Part shown: piece by piece, positions 1-7,265 of the stretch
Numbering within the stretch: position 1 is the stretch's first letter
Layout of the letters: every line of letters starts with the position of its first letter
Assembly: GCA_023460575.1 (NCBI GenBank)
Contig: JAEWPQ010000164.1
Location: forward strand, 1-37,654
Reading direction: 5' to 3'
Source of the DNA: Bacillota bacterium
GTDB lineage: Bacteria > Bacillota > Clostridia > Lachnospirales > Lachnospiraceae
Length of the DNA stretch: 37,654 bases
Notes under the pieces: generated by a model
The model's database searches: none
Told to the model about the DNA's origin: nothing
The model's input: only the letters and a program-made list of their open reading frames with translations
Translations under genes and position numbers: made by a program

Positions 1-9
1 GTTCTATGC

Positions 10-37
10 TATACTTTCAAAGTGCTCGGGTGAGCAC
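10..37 (+). promoter_or_regulatory. Probable -10 box and short leader hairpin of tRNA-Trp
   Basis: TATACT at 10-15 is a good -10 hexamer; any -35 box lies outside the window. It is followed by a perfect 6-bp hairpin (GTGCTC at 22-27, GGGT loop, GAGCAC at 32-37) about 15 nt before the tRNA. The hairpin has no T-run, so it is unlikely to be a terminator. It could be part of a processed tRNA leader. The call is tentative because half of the promoter is missing. Confidence 0.4.
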
Positions 38-52
38 ATAATTTGACCATTT

Positions 53-123
53 AGGGGAATAGTTCAATGGTAGAGCAACGGTCTCCAAAACCGTAAATGG
101 GGGTTCGAGCCCCTCTTCCCCTG
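53..123 (+). tRNA. tRNA-Trp (anticodon CCA)
   Basis: A complete cloverleaf can be folded. The acceptor stem AGGGGAA (53-59) pairs fully with TTCCCCT (116-122), with G73 at 123. The anticodon stem ACGGT (78-82) pairs with ACCGT (90-94) around the loop CTCCAAA, which puts anticodon CCA at 85-87. The T-arm GGTTCGAGCCCC is present. The 3' CCA is not encoded. G73 and anticodon CCA are both tryptophan identity elements. The gene appears to be a single-tRNA transcript ended by the hairpin at 144-189. Confidence 0.95.
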
Positions 124-143
124 CTAAATTATAAGCACTGCAT

Positions 144-189
144 ATAGCCTGGTAATCATTGAAATGCGATGATTTCCAGGCTATTTTAA
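144..189 (+). terminator. Rho-independent terminator after tRNA-Trp
   Basis: A 16-bp stem with a single T-T mismatch is formed by 144-159 and 169-184 with a 9-nt loop. It is followed by TTTAAT. It lies 20 nt after the tRNA on the same strand. Confidence 0.8.
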
Positions 190-223
190 TAGTATAAAAT
201 AAGAACGAATACTAAGACCATTG

Positions 224-272
224 TTTACATTTTAGGAAATTTCTTCTTTTTATTTATTGAATTTGCAAATTC
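224..272 (+). promoter_or_regulatory. Candidate promoter and 14-bp palindrome before the lysozyme gene
   Basis: TTTACA at 224-229 could be a -35 box with a poor -10 (TTTTAT, 248-253, 18-nt spacer). Just downstream is a perfect 14-bp palindrome, GAATTTGCAAATTC (259-272), placed where a repressor would block transcription. A strong SD (AAGGAG, 286-291) follows 9 nt before the ATG. The palindrome is seen directly; the promoter and operator roles are inferred. Confidence 0.35.
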
Positions 273-300
273 AGTAAAATAGAAAAAGGAGAATAAAATT

Positions 301-1068
301 ATGGCAGATTATGATAACTCAAGGTACACATATACCCAGGTGCTTTCAGGTACCGGCTATTACATGGCGGATGATAAACTTCGTTACAGCGCAGGCGTAA
401 AAACAATGCAGGGAAAACTAAATACAGCAGGATACAACTGTGGTACTCCTGATGGTAAATTCGGTAGTGGTACAGATACAGCTGTTAGAAAATTCCAGAG
501 AGCCAAAGGTCTTACCGTAGATGGCAAGGCAGGTAAAGCTACCCTTACAGCCCTTGATGCAGCAGTTTCAGGTGACGGTTCAATATATTGCAGTAATAGT
601 TATTTGACAACGAAACAAATGACCGTGAATGCTCAATACATTCTTAATTATTTACGGAAAAAGGGTTGGACAAAAAATGCCGTCTGTGGCATGCTTGGAA
701 ATATGCAGACTGAAAGTACAATTAATCCTGGTATTTGGCAAAGTCTAAAAGAAAACAACTTAAAAGGGGGGTTTGGTTTAGTCCAGTGGACTCCGGCAAC
801 AAAATATACAGACTGGGCTGACAGCAACAACTTAACGAGAGCTAATATGGATAGCGAATTGAAACGTATACTGTATGAGGTCCGCGAAAATAAGCAGTTT
901 ACTTCTACATCTAATTATAATATGACTTTCTCACAATTCACTCAATCTACAAAAAGTGCATATTACCTGGCCTGTGCTTTTTTGCATAATTACGAAAAAC
1001 CAAAAAATGCTTCCCAGGATGAGACCCGGGGTAATCAGGCAACATATTGGTATAATACATTGAACTAA
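301..1068 (+). CDS. Peptidoglycan-binding phage-type lysozyme (cell-wall hydrolase)
   Basis: This 255-aa protein probably cleaves peptidoglycan. Residues about 30-86 form a PG_binding_1 repeat (the stretch with TPDGKFGSGTDTAVRKFQ is typical). Residues about 105-250 match the phage tail lysozyme family (Phage_lysozyme2, phi29 gp13-like): CGMLGNMQTEST carries the likely catalytic Glu138, and GGFGLVQWTP lies at 156-165. There is no signal peptide or membrane segment, so export would need lysis, a holin or a non-classical route; no holin gene is adjacent. It could be a host autolysin of phage origin or a phage remnant. The start is fixed by AAGGAG 9 nt upstream. The gene stands alone, between the tRNA terminator and a strong terminator at 1092-1137. 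Confidence 0.85.
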   Translation: MADYDNSRYTYTQVLSGTGYYMADDKLRYSAGVKTMQGKLNTAGYNCGTPDGKFGSGTDTAVRKFQRAKGLTVDGKAGKATLTALDAAVSGDGSIYCSNSYLTTKQMTVNAQYILNYLRKKGWTKNAVCGMLGNMQTESTINPGIWQSLKENNLKGGFGLVQWTPATKYTDWADSNNLTRANMDSELKRILYEVRENKQFTSTSNYNMTFSQFTQSTKSAYYLACAFLHNYEKPKNASQDETRGNQATYWYNTLN

Positions 1069-1091
1069 AGGAGCAGATTACTTGATACTCT

Positions 1092-1137
1092 AAAACAACG
1101 ATTGACCAAGAGTAAATACTTGGTCAATCGTTGTTTT
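1092..1137. terminator. Strong bidirectional terminator between convergent genes
   Basis: A perfect 19-bp inverted repeat (1092-1110 and 1119-1137, 8-nt loop) has A/T ends that give a T-run on either strand. It lies between the lysozyme gene (plus) and the lipoprotein gene (minus) and can stop both. Confidence 0.9.
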
Positions 1138-1202
1138 ATCAATGCCTATTATATTACAGAACCTTACTTGAGCATAAGTAACCAAATTGTGCCCCGTGAT
1201 CA

Positions 1203-2045
1203 TTATTTATCTTCCCAATAGTTCTGTTCGAGTTGATAAAACTGCTGTATATCGCTGTATTTAAGCTGAGCTTCGAAGTGATCACTTCCAGTTGCATGTA
1301 CAGCCGGCATACTCAGCACAACGCCATCAGGCTTAAGAAAACAGGAAATGTTATCATCTATAGTAAATGGGTCCACTGTTTGATATTCCGGTGATTGAAG
1401 TTTAAGCATTTCCGGGAAACTGGCTTCATCATATGAAGTTAGTGGATTTTCAGGGAAAAAAGCTTTATCAAAAAACACCTTTTCAAAATCAGCATTGGTT
1501 TTATACAAATCTTTAAAGGTAATCTCTTTCATAGACTGTAAATCTACATTAAGCGTGATTAGATCATTAACCGTATATGCACCGCCTTCGATATAACTTG
1601 TTCCCCAAAATACAATACTTACTATTTTATTGTTCTGCAATGTAACTGCAGACTGATAATCAACAGTCAGGCCAGCATCACTTGAGAATAATGATGGATC
1701 AATTTGTGCAAAACTCTTTACTTTATCATAAACCAGTGTATTTAGTGTATCATTGTTAATGAAATTTGGATATTGAATTTTTACTGAACTATTTTTATTG
1801 GGTGCATCTGTATAAATCGATATCGTGTAACTTTGATCAGCAGCTTGTGGCTTATCTGTATTATTCCCAGTCTGCGACTCATCTGTATTATTCGCAGTTT
1901 TCGACTCATCTGTATTATTTGTAGTCTCAGACTCCTGTTCAATTATTAAAGCTTGCGTTTCATCACTTACAGCCTTTTTTCCACAACTTACAATAAAAAA
2001 GCAAAATATCATTATAAAACTCAAAAGAATTGTTTTCTTATACAT
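1203..2045 (-). CDS. Lipoprotein, DUF3298/RsiV-like
   Basis: The 280-aa product begins with a lipoprotein signal (MYKK, hydrophobic stretch, lipobox FIVSC with Cys21), so it should be anchored on the outer face of the membrane. A low-complexity linker follows, with three copies of a NNTD(E/K)-type unit (around residues 42-65). The rest (about 70-280) resembles DUF3298/RsiV-type extracellular domains; the segment with EGGAYTVNDLITLNVDL resembles the GGAH-type core of that family. The function is unknown, possibly binding of cell-wall or lysozyme-type ligands. The reading frame is open back to 2102, but the start at 2045 is preferred because it has GGAGG 7 nt upstream and because the longer version would overlap the promoter at 2074-2102. 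It converges on the lysozyme gene across a shared terminator. Confidence 0.7.
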   Translation of the reverse strand: MYKKTILLSFIMIFCFFIVSCGKKAVSDETQALIIEQESETTNNTDESKTANNTDESQTGNNTDKPQAADQSYTISIYTDAPNKNSSVKIQYPNFINNDTLNTLVYDKVKSFAQIDPSLFSSDAGLTVDYQSAVTLQNNKIVSIVFWGTSYIEGGAYTVNDLITLNVDLQSMKEITFKDLYKTNADFEKVFFDKAFFPENPLTSYDEASFPEMLKLQSPEYQTVDPFTIDDNISCFLKPDGVVLSMPAVHATGSDHFEAQLKYSDIQQFYQLEQNYWEDK

Positions 2046-2073
2046 TAAAATACCTCCACTCAAATAGATACAT

Positions 2074-2102
2074 ATTGTAACATATTTGGAGTAATTAATC
2101 AA
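2074..2102 (-). promoter_or_regulatory. Sigma-A-type promoter of the lipoprotein gene
   Basis: Read on the minus strand: TTGATT (2102-2097), a 17-nt spacer, then TACAAT (2079-2074). Both boxes are near consensus with optimal spacing. The predicted start point is near 2067, about 20 nt before the start codon. This supports the shorter lipoprotein reading frame. Confidence 0.75.
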
Positions 2103-2132
2103 ATATTTTACTGTATTAATAAACTCAATTGT

Positions 2133-4127
2133 TTATATATGGATTATCCGATAATTTTCAGGATTCCAATAATCCTTCCCGCAGCCATCATCATGGTAGT
2201 ACTGATAAATGGCCTCAGTCTTCACATAGGAAACCACCTGCAGATTTTCAAAATCTACTTCTTCCACATTTTCTCCGCCTTTAGACAGTGGTAAAATGTG
2301 ATCCGGCCGAAGGAAAAATACAATGGAATCCATAGGAACATCAATGTAATGCCAGCCTTTCTCTAAAACAGTACCATCAAGTTTTTCTCCCTCTCCCATC
2401 GTTATCATCTTCATATCCTCGGGCAGATATACATTCCGGCCTTTCGCATTCTGTGTATAAACAGGTGCAATCATCAGACTCTCCCCCACCATAAGCTGAT
2501 CCTCTGATCCTGCAGCCAACCCATCATCCGGGTAATCAAAGGATAACGGCCGGAAGTAAAGCTCATTTTCAAGAGCTGCCTTCATATATTCACTATAAAG
2601 ATATGGAAGCAGCCGGTATCTTACTTCAATCAGCTTTTTCATGCCTTCTGTCTCCTGGAACTGATACAACTCCTGTTCTCTGGTTCCCAACGCAGAATGA
2701 TTTCTCATAAGCGGTGTGAATACACCAAATGCCAGCCAGCGTTTTACAAGATCTTCTGTTGTATCTGATCCAAATCCTCCTATGTCTGCGCCGGTATACA
2801 GAATTCCGCACATATTTAAAGAAGGCATCATTTGAATATTCAAAAGCAGATGGGACCACCATGACTTATTATCACCAGTCCATATTCCGCCATAGCGGTG
2901 CATCCCTATATAAGACGATCTGGAAAACATCAGAATCCGCTTCCCCGGTTCATATTTTTCAAAAGCTTCTCCGGCTGCTCTCGTCATATAATAGCCATAC
3001 AGATTATGTACCTGGTCGTGCCGTACCTTTTTTCCGTGAATGTTGTGGTAGAACCGTTTATAGTCCTTCTCACTGTTTGGAATTCCTCTGATCAGTTCCT
3101 GGAAAGCGAACCAGTCATTTAAATCCATATTATCTTTCTGCTTATACTGTTCAATTTCCTCAAAGACCTCTTTCAAATGCACATCAGTATAGAAAATGGC
3201 AGGCTCATTCATGTCATTCCAGAATCCCTCAATACCCTGATCCAGAAGATACTTGTATTTGTCACCAAACCATTCTCTTGCTTTTTCATTCAGAACGTCC
3301 GGAAAATGAGTCCTTCCCGGCCATACTGCCGTTACAAAATCATTGCCGTCATCATCCTTGCAAAAATAATTGCTGGCTGCCCCCTCTTCATAGACCTCGT
3401 ATCCAGGTTCTATCTTTACACCTGCATCAATGATAGGAACCAGATGGATTTTCAGCTCCTTCATTTCTTTCACAAAAGACGGGAAGTCTGGAAATGCCTT
3501 CTTATCTACCGTAAAATCTTTATAACGTTCCATATAGTCAATATCCAGATAAATACTGTCGATCGGGATGCTGCTTTCCCTGTACCTTTTTGCTACAGTT
3601 CTTACCTCATCTGCTGTCTTATATCCCCAACGGCTCTGACCATATCCAAATGCCCATAATGGAGGAATATAACTCGGTCCGATCAACTGGCGAAACTCTT
3701 TTATTATAGAAGGAACGGATTCTCCTTCTATTACATAAATATCGAGATCTGCTCCTTCCGGAATGATCCGTATTTCTTCCAGCCTGCTAAAACCAACATC
3801 AAAGATTATTTTCCCTGGAAAATCAACAAAAATACCAACAGCTTTTTTTCCCTTTAATACAAAAAAATTATGCGCCCCGTACAGACTATGTTTATCTTCC
3901 TGATGCTGAGGATCATCGCTACAATTACTGATGTATTTCCAGCCCCGTTTATTGATACCGCGCACCTGCTCGCCAAGCCCATAGACGATATCGTCGTCTT
4001 CCATATGAAAGTAAAAAATCAACGAATCCCCCTTCTGCTCATAAGGACATCTTCCATTTTCTGAAATAACGTTCTTTACAACTGCCTCTGTCTGGAAAGG
4101 TGTCCCATATGTATATCTCTTTATCAT
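2133..4127 (-). CDS. GH31 family alpha-glycosidase (alpha-glucosidase-like)
   Basis: This 664-aa cytosolic enzyme has no signal peptide. It probably hydrolyses alpha-linked glucosides (or alpha-xylosides) imported by the transporter encoded upstream. The catalytic nucleophile is Asp305 in the GH31 signature GFWNDMNEP; the acid/base is Asp419 in WTGDN, preceded by RSS (402-404). The N-terminal about 150 residues are the beta-sandwich typical of GH31, including YGLGEQVRGINKRG. The barrel starts near PPLWAFGYGQSRWGY. A roughly 50-residue insertion (about 318-372) separates the two catalytic blocks. The exact substrate cannot be read from sequence. It is the last gene of the LacI-controlled operon, 37 bp after the MalG-type permease, with AGGAG 8 nt before the ATG. 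Confidence 0.9.
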   Translation of the reverse strand: MIKRYTYGTPFQTEAVVKNVISENGRCPYEQKGDSLIFYFHMEDDDIVYGLGEQVRGINKRGWKYISNCSDDPQHQEDKHSLYGAHNFFVLKGKKAVGIFVDFPGKIIFDVGFSRLEEIRIIPEGADLDIYVIEGESVPSIIKEFRQLIGPSYIPPLWAFGYGQSRWGYKTADEVRTVAKRYRESSIPIDSIYLDIDYMERYKDFTVDKKAFPDFPSFVKEMKELKIHLVPIIDAGVKIEPGYEVYEEGAASNYFCKDDDGNDFVTAVWPGRTHFPDVLNEKAREWFGDKYKYLLDQGIEGFWNDMNEPAIFYTDVHLKEVFEEIEQYKQKDNMDLNDWFAFQELIRGIPNSEKDYKRFYHNIHGKKVRHDQVHNLYGYYMTRAAGEAFEKYEPGKRILMFSRSSYIGMHRYGGIWTGDNKSWWSHLLLNIQMMPSLNMCGILYTGADIGGFGSDTTEDLVKRWLAFGVFTPLMRNHSALGTREQELYQFQETEGMKKLIEVRYRLLPYLYSEYMKAALENELYFRPLSFDYPDDGLAAGSEDQLMVGESLMIAPVYTQNAKGRNVYLPEDMKMITMGEGEKLDGTVLEKGWHYIDVPMDSIVFFLRPDHILPLSKGGENVEEVDFENLQVVSYVKTEAIYQYYHDDGCGKDYWNPENYRIIHI

Positions 4128-4164
4128 ATTCTTTACTCCTCATAATTAATTTGTAATTCTGCAA

Positions 4165-4986
4165 TTATTTTACTGCTCCTGCCACAACACCGTTCATGAT
4201 CCATTTCTGACAGAACAGATAGACAATTAAAATCGGCACGATTACCATCAGGTAGGAAGCAAATGCAAGGTTATAATTTACTGAGAACTGACTCTTAAAT
4301 ACATACTGAGCCAGCTGCAGAGTCTGTTCATTCTTATCACTCAGTAATACCAGCGGCATGGTAAAATCATTCCAGGTCCACATGAAGGAAAGGATCGCAA
4401 CCGTAGCCGTAGTCGGTTTTAATACAGGAAAAATCACATAACTGAATATTTGAAACGGATTCGCTCCATCTATTTTCGCTGCTTCATCAAGGGCCGCAGG
4501 AATACTTTTTACCGCACCGCAGTAAATAAAGGTATTCATTGGCAGCCCAAATACAATATATAAAAATGTGATACCAAAAATATTATCCAGATGGAAATAA
4601 TTAACCTGCACCACCAGAGGAAGCATAATGACACAGAAGGGGATAAACATGGCACTGACAAAATAGTAATACATGATGTCAAAAAACACATGTTTTTTTC
4701 TGTTTCGTGTTATGGCATACGCTACAAAGGAATTGGTAATCAAAGTGAACATCAGGTTTATCAATGTGATAAATGAAGTATTGAAGAATTTACGCGGGTA
4801 TTCTGTCATTTTCCATGCATCGGAAAAATTCTGCAATCTGATTTTCTTTGGCAGCGCCAGCACCTGATTCATATCTGACGGATCCTTAACTGCAATTATT
4901 ACTGTCAGATAAAGAGGAAGCAGTATGATGATAAATGCACCCACAAGCAGCAAAACAGTTACAAAGGTATTTGATTTTCGCTTCAT
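4165..4986 (-). CDS. Carbohydrate ABC transporter permease, MalG type
   Basis: A 273-aa inner-membrane protein with about six hydrophobic segments and the EAA loop (EAAKIDGANPFQIF, followed by FPVLKP) that contacts the ATPase. The C-terminal end NGVVAGAVK is typical of the MalG/LacG/UgpE family. Its ATG overlaps the stop of the preceding permease gene (ATGA at 4986-4983), so the two are translationally coupled and presumably form a heterodimeric channel. The operon encodes no ATPase; a shared MsmX-type ATPase encoded elsewhere is expected, as is usual for this family in Firmicutes. Confidence 0.92.
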   Translation of the reverse strand: MKRKSNTFVTVLLLVGAFIIILLPLYLTVIIAVKDPSDMNQVLALPKKIRLQNFSDAWKMTEYPRKFFNTSFITLINLMFTLITNSFVAYAITRNRKKHVFFDIMYYYFVSAMFIPFCVIMLPLVVQVNYFHLDNIFGITFLYIVFGLPMNTFIYCGAVKSIPAALDEAAKIDGANPFQIFSYVIFPVLKPTTATVAILSFMWTWNDFTMPLVLLSDKNEQTLQLAQYVFKSQFSVNYNLAFASYLMVIVPILIVYLFCQKWIMNGVVAGAVK

Positions 4987-5858
4987 CCAATCTTCTCCTC
5001 CCTTCTCTCCAGAATCCTTAATTGAAATAGGGAAACGGCCACAACAACGAGGAATAACACGACTGCATTTGCCATCTGGTATGAAAACTGGCCTCCTCCA
5101 AAACCCTTTTTATAGATCAATACTGCGATTGAAGTAGTGGTGGTTCCCGGACCGCCATCAGTCATTGCCATAATCTGGTCGTATACCATCAGATAACCTT
5201 TGGCAGCAAGAACCATATTAATGGTAAAGGATGGCGCCAGCAACGGGAACGTGATTCTGGAAAATCTTTTAAAACCGATTGCTCCGTCTAATGCTGCGGC
5301 CTCATATACATCTGTATCAACAGATTGCAGGCCGGATAGGTAAATCAGCGTATTAAATGCACAGCCGCTCCATATGGTCACAACTATGATTCCCCAGATT
5401 GCACTGGTTGTTCCCAGAATATTTACGCTAAGACTTTCTATGCCCATGGCCTGCCCCAATACCGGAATCAGATTGGCAAAGATAAAGTTAAAGATGAAAC
5501 CCACAATTACACTTCCAAGCATATAAGGCAGAAAATAAATCCCTTTTAAAAAGTCCTTGAACCGGATATCTGCATTTAAGGCACAGGCCAGAGCCAGGCT
5601 GATGACATTTACCAGTATGGTACAGATAATTGCAAATTGAAACGTAAATCCATACGCATGGATGGTGTCTCCATCCCGGAAAATCTGTAAATAATTACGA
5701 AAACCTACAAAATTCCAGGCACCGTAGCCTTTCCAGTCTGTAAAACTGTAAAAAACACCCTTCAAAAACGATACGGTATGAAACAGGAAAAATAATCCTG
5801 CCATAACACCAACGCTGATAAAATAAATTAGATCTACCGAAACTTTTTTCTTTTTCAT
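4983..5858 (-). CDS. Carbohydrate ABC transporter permease, MalF type
   Basis: A 291-aa membrane protein with an N-terminal transmembrane anchor (about residues 8-33), about six segments in all, and an EAA loop (EAAALDGAIGFKRFSRITFP). The motif MTDGGPGTTTTSI is characteristic of MalF/LacF/UgpA permeases. It pairs with the MalG-type protein by a 4-bp ATGA overlap. It starts 16 bp after the solute-binding protein gene; its ribosome binding site lies in a 12-bp palindrome (5860-5871). Confidence 0.92.
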   Translation of the reverse strand: MKKKKVSVDLIYFISVGVMAGLFFLFHTVSFLKGVFYSFTDWKGYGAWNFVGFRNYLQIFRDGDTIHAYGFTFQFAIICTILVNVISLALACALNADIRFKDFLKGIYFLPYMLGSVIVGFIFNFIFANLIPVLGQAMGIESLSVNILGTTSAIWGIIVVTIWSGCAFNTLIYLSGLQSVDTDVYEAAALDGAIGFKRFSRITFPLLAPSFTINMVLAAKGYLMVYDQIMAMTDGGPGTTTTSIAVLIYKKGFGGGQFSYQMANAVVLFLVVVAVSLFQLRILERREEKIG

Positions 5859-5859
5859 A

Positions 5860-5871
5860 GTGAGGCCTCAC
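5860..5871 (-). promoter_or_regulatory. Palindromic ribosome binding site of the MalF-type permease gene
   Basis: GTGAGGCCTCAC is a perfect 12-bp palindrome in the 16-bp gap between the binding-protein gene and the permease gene, and it contains the SD-like GTGAGG. A short stem here could reduce permease translation relative to the binding protein, as is common in such operons. The palindrome is observed; the role is inferred. Confidence 0.35.
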
Positions 5872-5874
5872 CTG

Positions 5875-7128
5875 CTATTCTACATTGGCTATATCATATT
5901 TTTTATCGCAATCATCAAGAAAAGCCGCAGTATTTTCTGCATCAGCCATTCCATTTACATAGTTTAAAGAATATTCCGATAAAATAGCAGAAAGATTAAA
6001 CGCCATTGGATAATAATGATCCGGAAAGTTTGCCACCTTTCCATTTTCAATATCCTCTTTCACGCCTGCCACACGGGCATCAATCTGTTCAACACCTTTT
6101 ACTGCCGAAAATGCAAACTGATTCTCGATATAGGTCTGGGCATTTTTCTTCTCCAGTAAAAATGCCAGGAATTCCTTTGCAATAGCCAGGTTTTTAGAAT
6201 CTTTATTAACACAGAACAGCACATCCACACCGGATGTTACATAGTTCTTTGACTGATCATTAGAAGCAGGAAGCGCAAACATATCTACGTGAAAATCCGG
6301 ATTCGCGTTGGTAAACTGATTGATCGCCCAGTTTCCATTGATCATCATAACACCTTTACCACTTGCAAATGCCTTGTTGCCATCATCATAGGTTGTTCCC
6401 ATAAAATCCTTTTGTGCATGCTTTAACAATTCTAAATATTTCTCTGCTATTTCCTGATGGCTGGCTGCAAAGGTTGTTGTCCCTTCACGGCGTTCATCGG
6501 TAAATCCTTTTGGCTGCAAATCAGGCGCCATGCTGTTCCATGGACAAAGTCCGGTCCAGGCATCTTTATAGGTAAATAGAAACGGTTCCTCTCCGGCATC
6601 TTCAATCGTCCGGATCACTTCCATAAATTCATCCCAGGTCTTTGGTATCTCCAGTTTCAGTTCTTTAAACTTATCTGCGTTATAGAGTACACCCGAGGCA
6701 TTGGCCGCATAGGGAACTGCATAAGGTATGGCTTCTTTTCCCTTTTGTACATCGTAAACCATCTGCATGTAAGATTCCTGAATGTCATCTATGTAACTTT
6801 CACCGCTTAAATCTGCCAGCACACCTGCTGACTGTACTTCTGTATAATTATTATCACCCCCCAATGCCATGATATCCGGAACATCATTTTTCGCCAGCCT
6901 GGTCTTTAATACGGTTCCAGGATCTGCAGGTGTATTTAATACTATCTTTACACCACTATCCGTATGCTCCTGATTGAACGTATCTACGAAAGATTGCAGG
7001 ACAGCTGCATTTTCTGATTTGGATGAAAAAAATTCTATCTCTTTATCTTTCTTTCCGCATCCGGAAAGTACCAAAGAAGTCAAAACCAACACTGCCATAG
7101 TTCCCATTACAGTCATTTTACGTTTCAT
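5875..7128 (-). CDS. Extracellular sugar-binding lipoprotein (family 1 solute-binding protein)
   Basis: The 417-aa product has a lipoprotein signal: basic MKRKM, a hydrophobic core, lipobox LSGC with Cys24. The mature part shows family 1 (MalE-like) binding-protein features, for instance IPKTWDEFMEVI around 160 and GVMMINGNWAINQF in the second lobe. It should sit on the outer membrane face and deliver oligosaccharides to the two permeases. It is the first gene of the operon, with GGGAGG 8 nt before the ATG and the operator-flanked promoter upstream. The GH31 enzyme downstream suggests an alpha-glucoside ligand; this is inference. Confidence 0.92.
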   Translation of the reverse strand: MKRKMTVMGTMAVLVLTSLVLSGCGKKDKEIEFFSSKSENAAVLQSFVDTFNQEHTDSGVKIVLNTPADPGTVLKTRLAKNDVPDIMALGGDNNYTEVQSAGVLADLSGESYIDDIQESYMQMVYDVQKGKEAIPYAVPYAANASGVLYNADKFKELKLEIPKTWDEFMEVIRTIEDAGEEPFLFTYKDAWTGLCPWNSMAPDLQPKGFTDERREGTTTFAASHQEIAEKYLELLKHAQKDFMGTTYDDGNKAFASGKGVMMINGNWAINQFTNANPDFHVDMFALPASNDQSKNYVTSGVDVLFCVNKDSKNLAIAKEFLAFLLEKKNAQTYIENQFAFSAVKGVEQIDARVAGVKEDIENGKVANFPDHYYPMAFNLSAILSEYSLNYVNGMADAENTAAFLDDCDKKYDIANVE

Positions 7129-7152
7129 TTAAATGTCCTCCCATATATTTTA

Positions 7153-7166
7153 GTTATGCGCATAAC
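7153..7166. promoter_or_regulatory. LacI-family operator, copy 1 (downstream of promoter)
   Basis: GTTATGCGCATAAC is a perfect 14-bp palindrome with the central CG typical of LacI/GalR-family operators. It lies between the promoter and the binding-protein gene, so bound repressor would block early elongation or initiation. The same 14 bases recur at 7210-7223. Confidence 0.85.
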
Positions 7167-7177
7167 CTACAGATATA

Positions 7178-7206
7178 AAATAACACAGGCATATTGCCTG
7201 TGTCAA
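7178..7206 (-). promoter_or_regulatory. Promoter of the sugar transport operon
   Basis: On the minus strand there is a consensus -35 TTGACA (7206-7201). A 17-nt spacer leads to a weak -10 TTATTT (7183-7178). The spacer is itself part of a 9-bp hairpin (ACACAGGCA at 7183-7191 and TGCCTGTGT at 7195-7203). The -35 box begins 3 nt from operator copy 2. The -35 is convincing; the -10 is poor, which would fit an activated or tightly controlled promoter. Confidence 0.55.
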
Positions 7207-7209
7207 TAA

Positions 7210-7223
7210 GTTATGCGCATAAC
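7210..7223. promoter_or_regulatory. LacI-family operator, copy 2 (upstream of promoter)
   Basis: This second identical copy of GTTATGCGCATAAC is centred 57 bp from copy 1. The two copies bracket the promoter, an arrangement that allows co-operative binding or looping by one regulator. The regulator gene at 7266-8282 is the obvious candidate. Confidence 0.85.
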
Positions 7224-7265
7224 CATCAATTTAGCATAATATAAAAGTGTAATTTTGTATATTTT

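Noticed and set aside
2046..2102. Longer lipoprotein reading frame starting at 2102
   Set aside because: It would place residues before the signal peptide and overlap the promoter boxes at 2074-2102.
7183..7203. Inverted repeat between the two operators as a terminator for the LacI-type gene
   Set aside because: It lies downstream of that gene on the minus strand but has no T-run, and its arm coincides with the -35/-10 spacer of the transport promoter.
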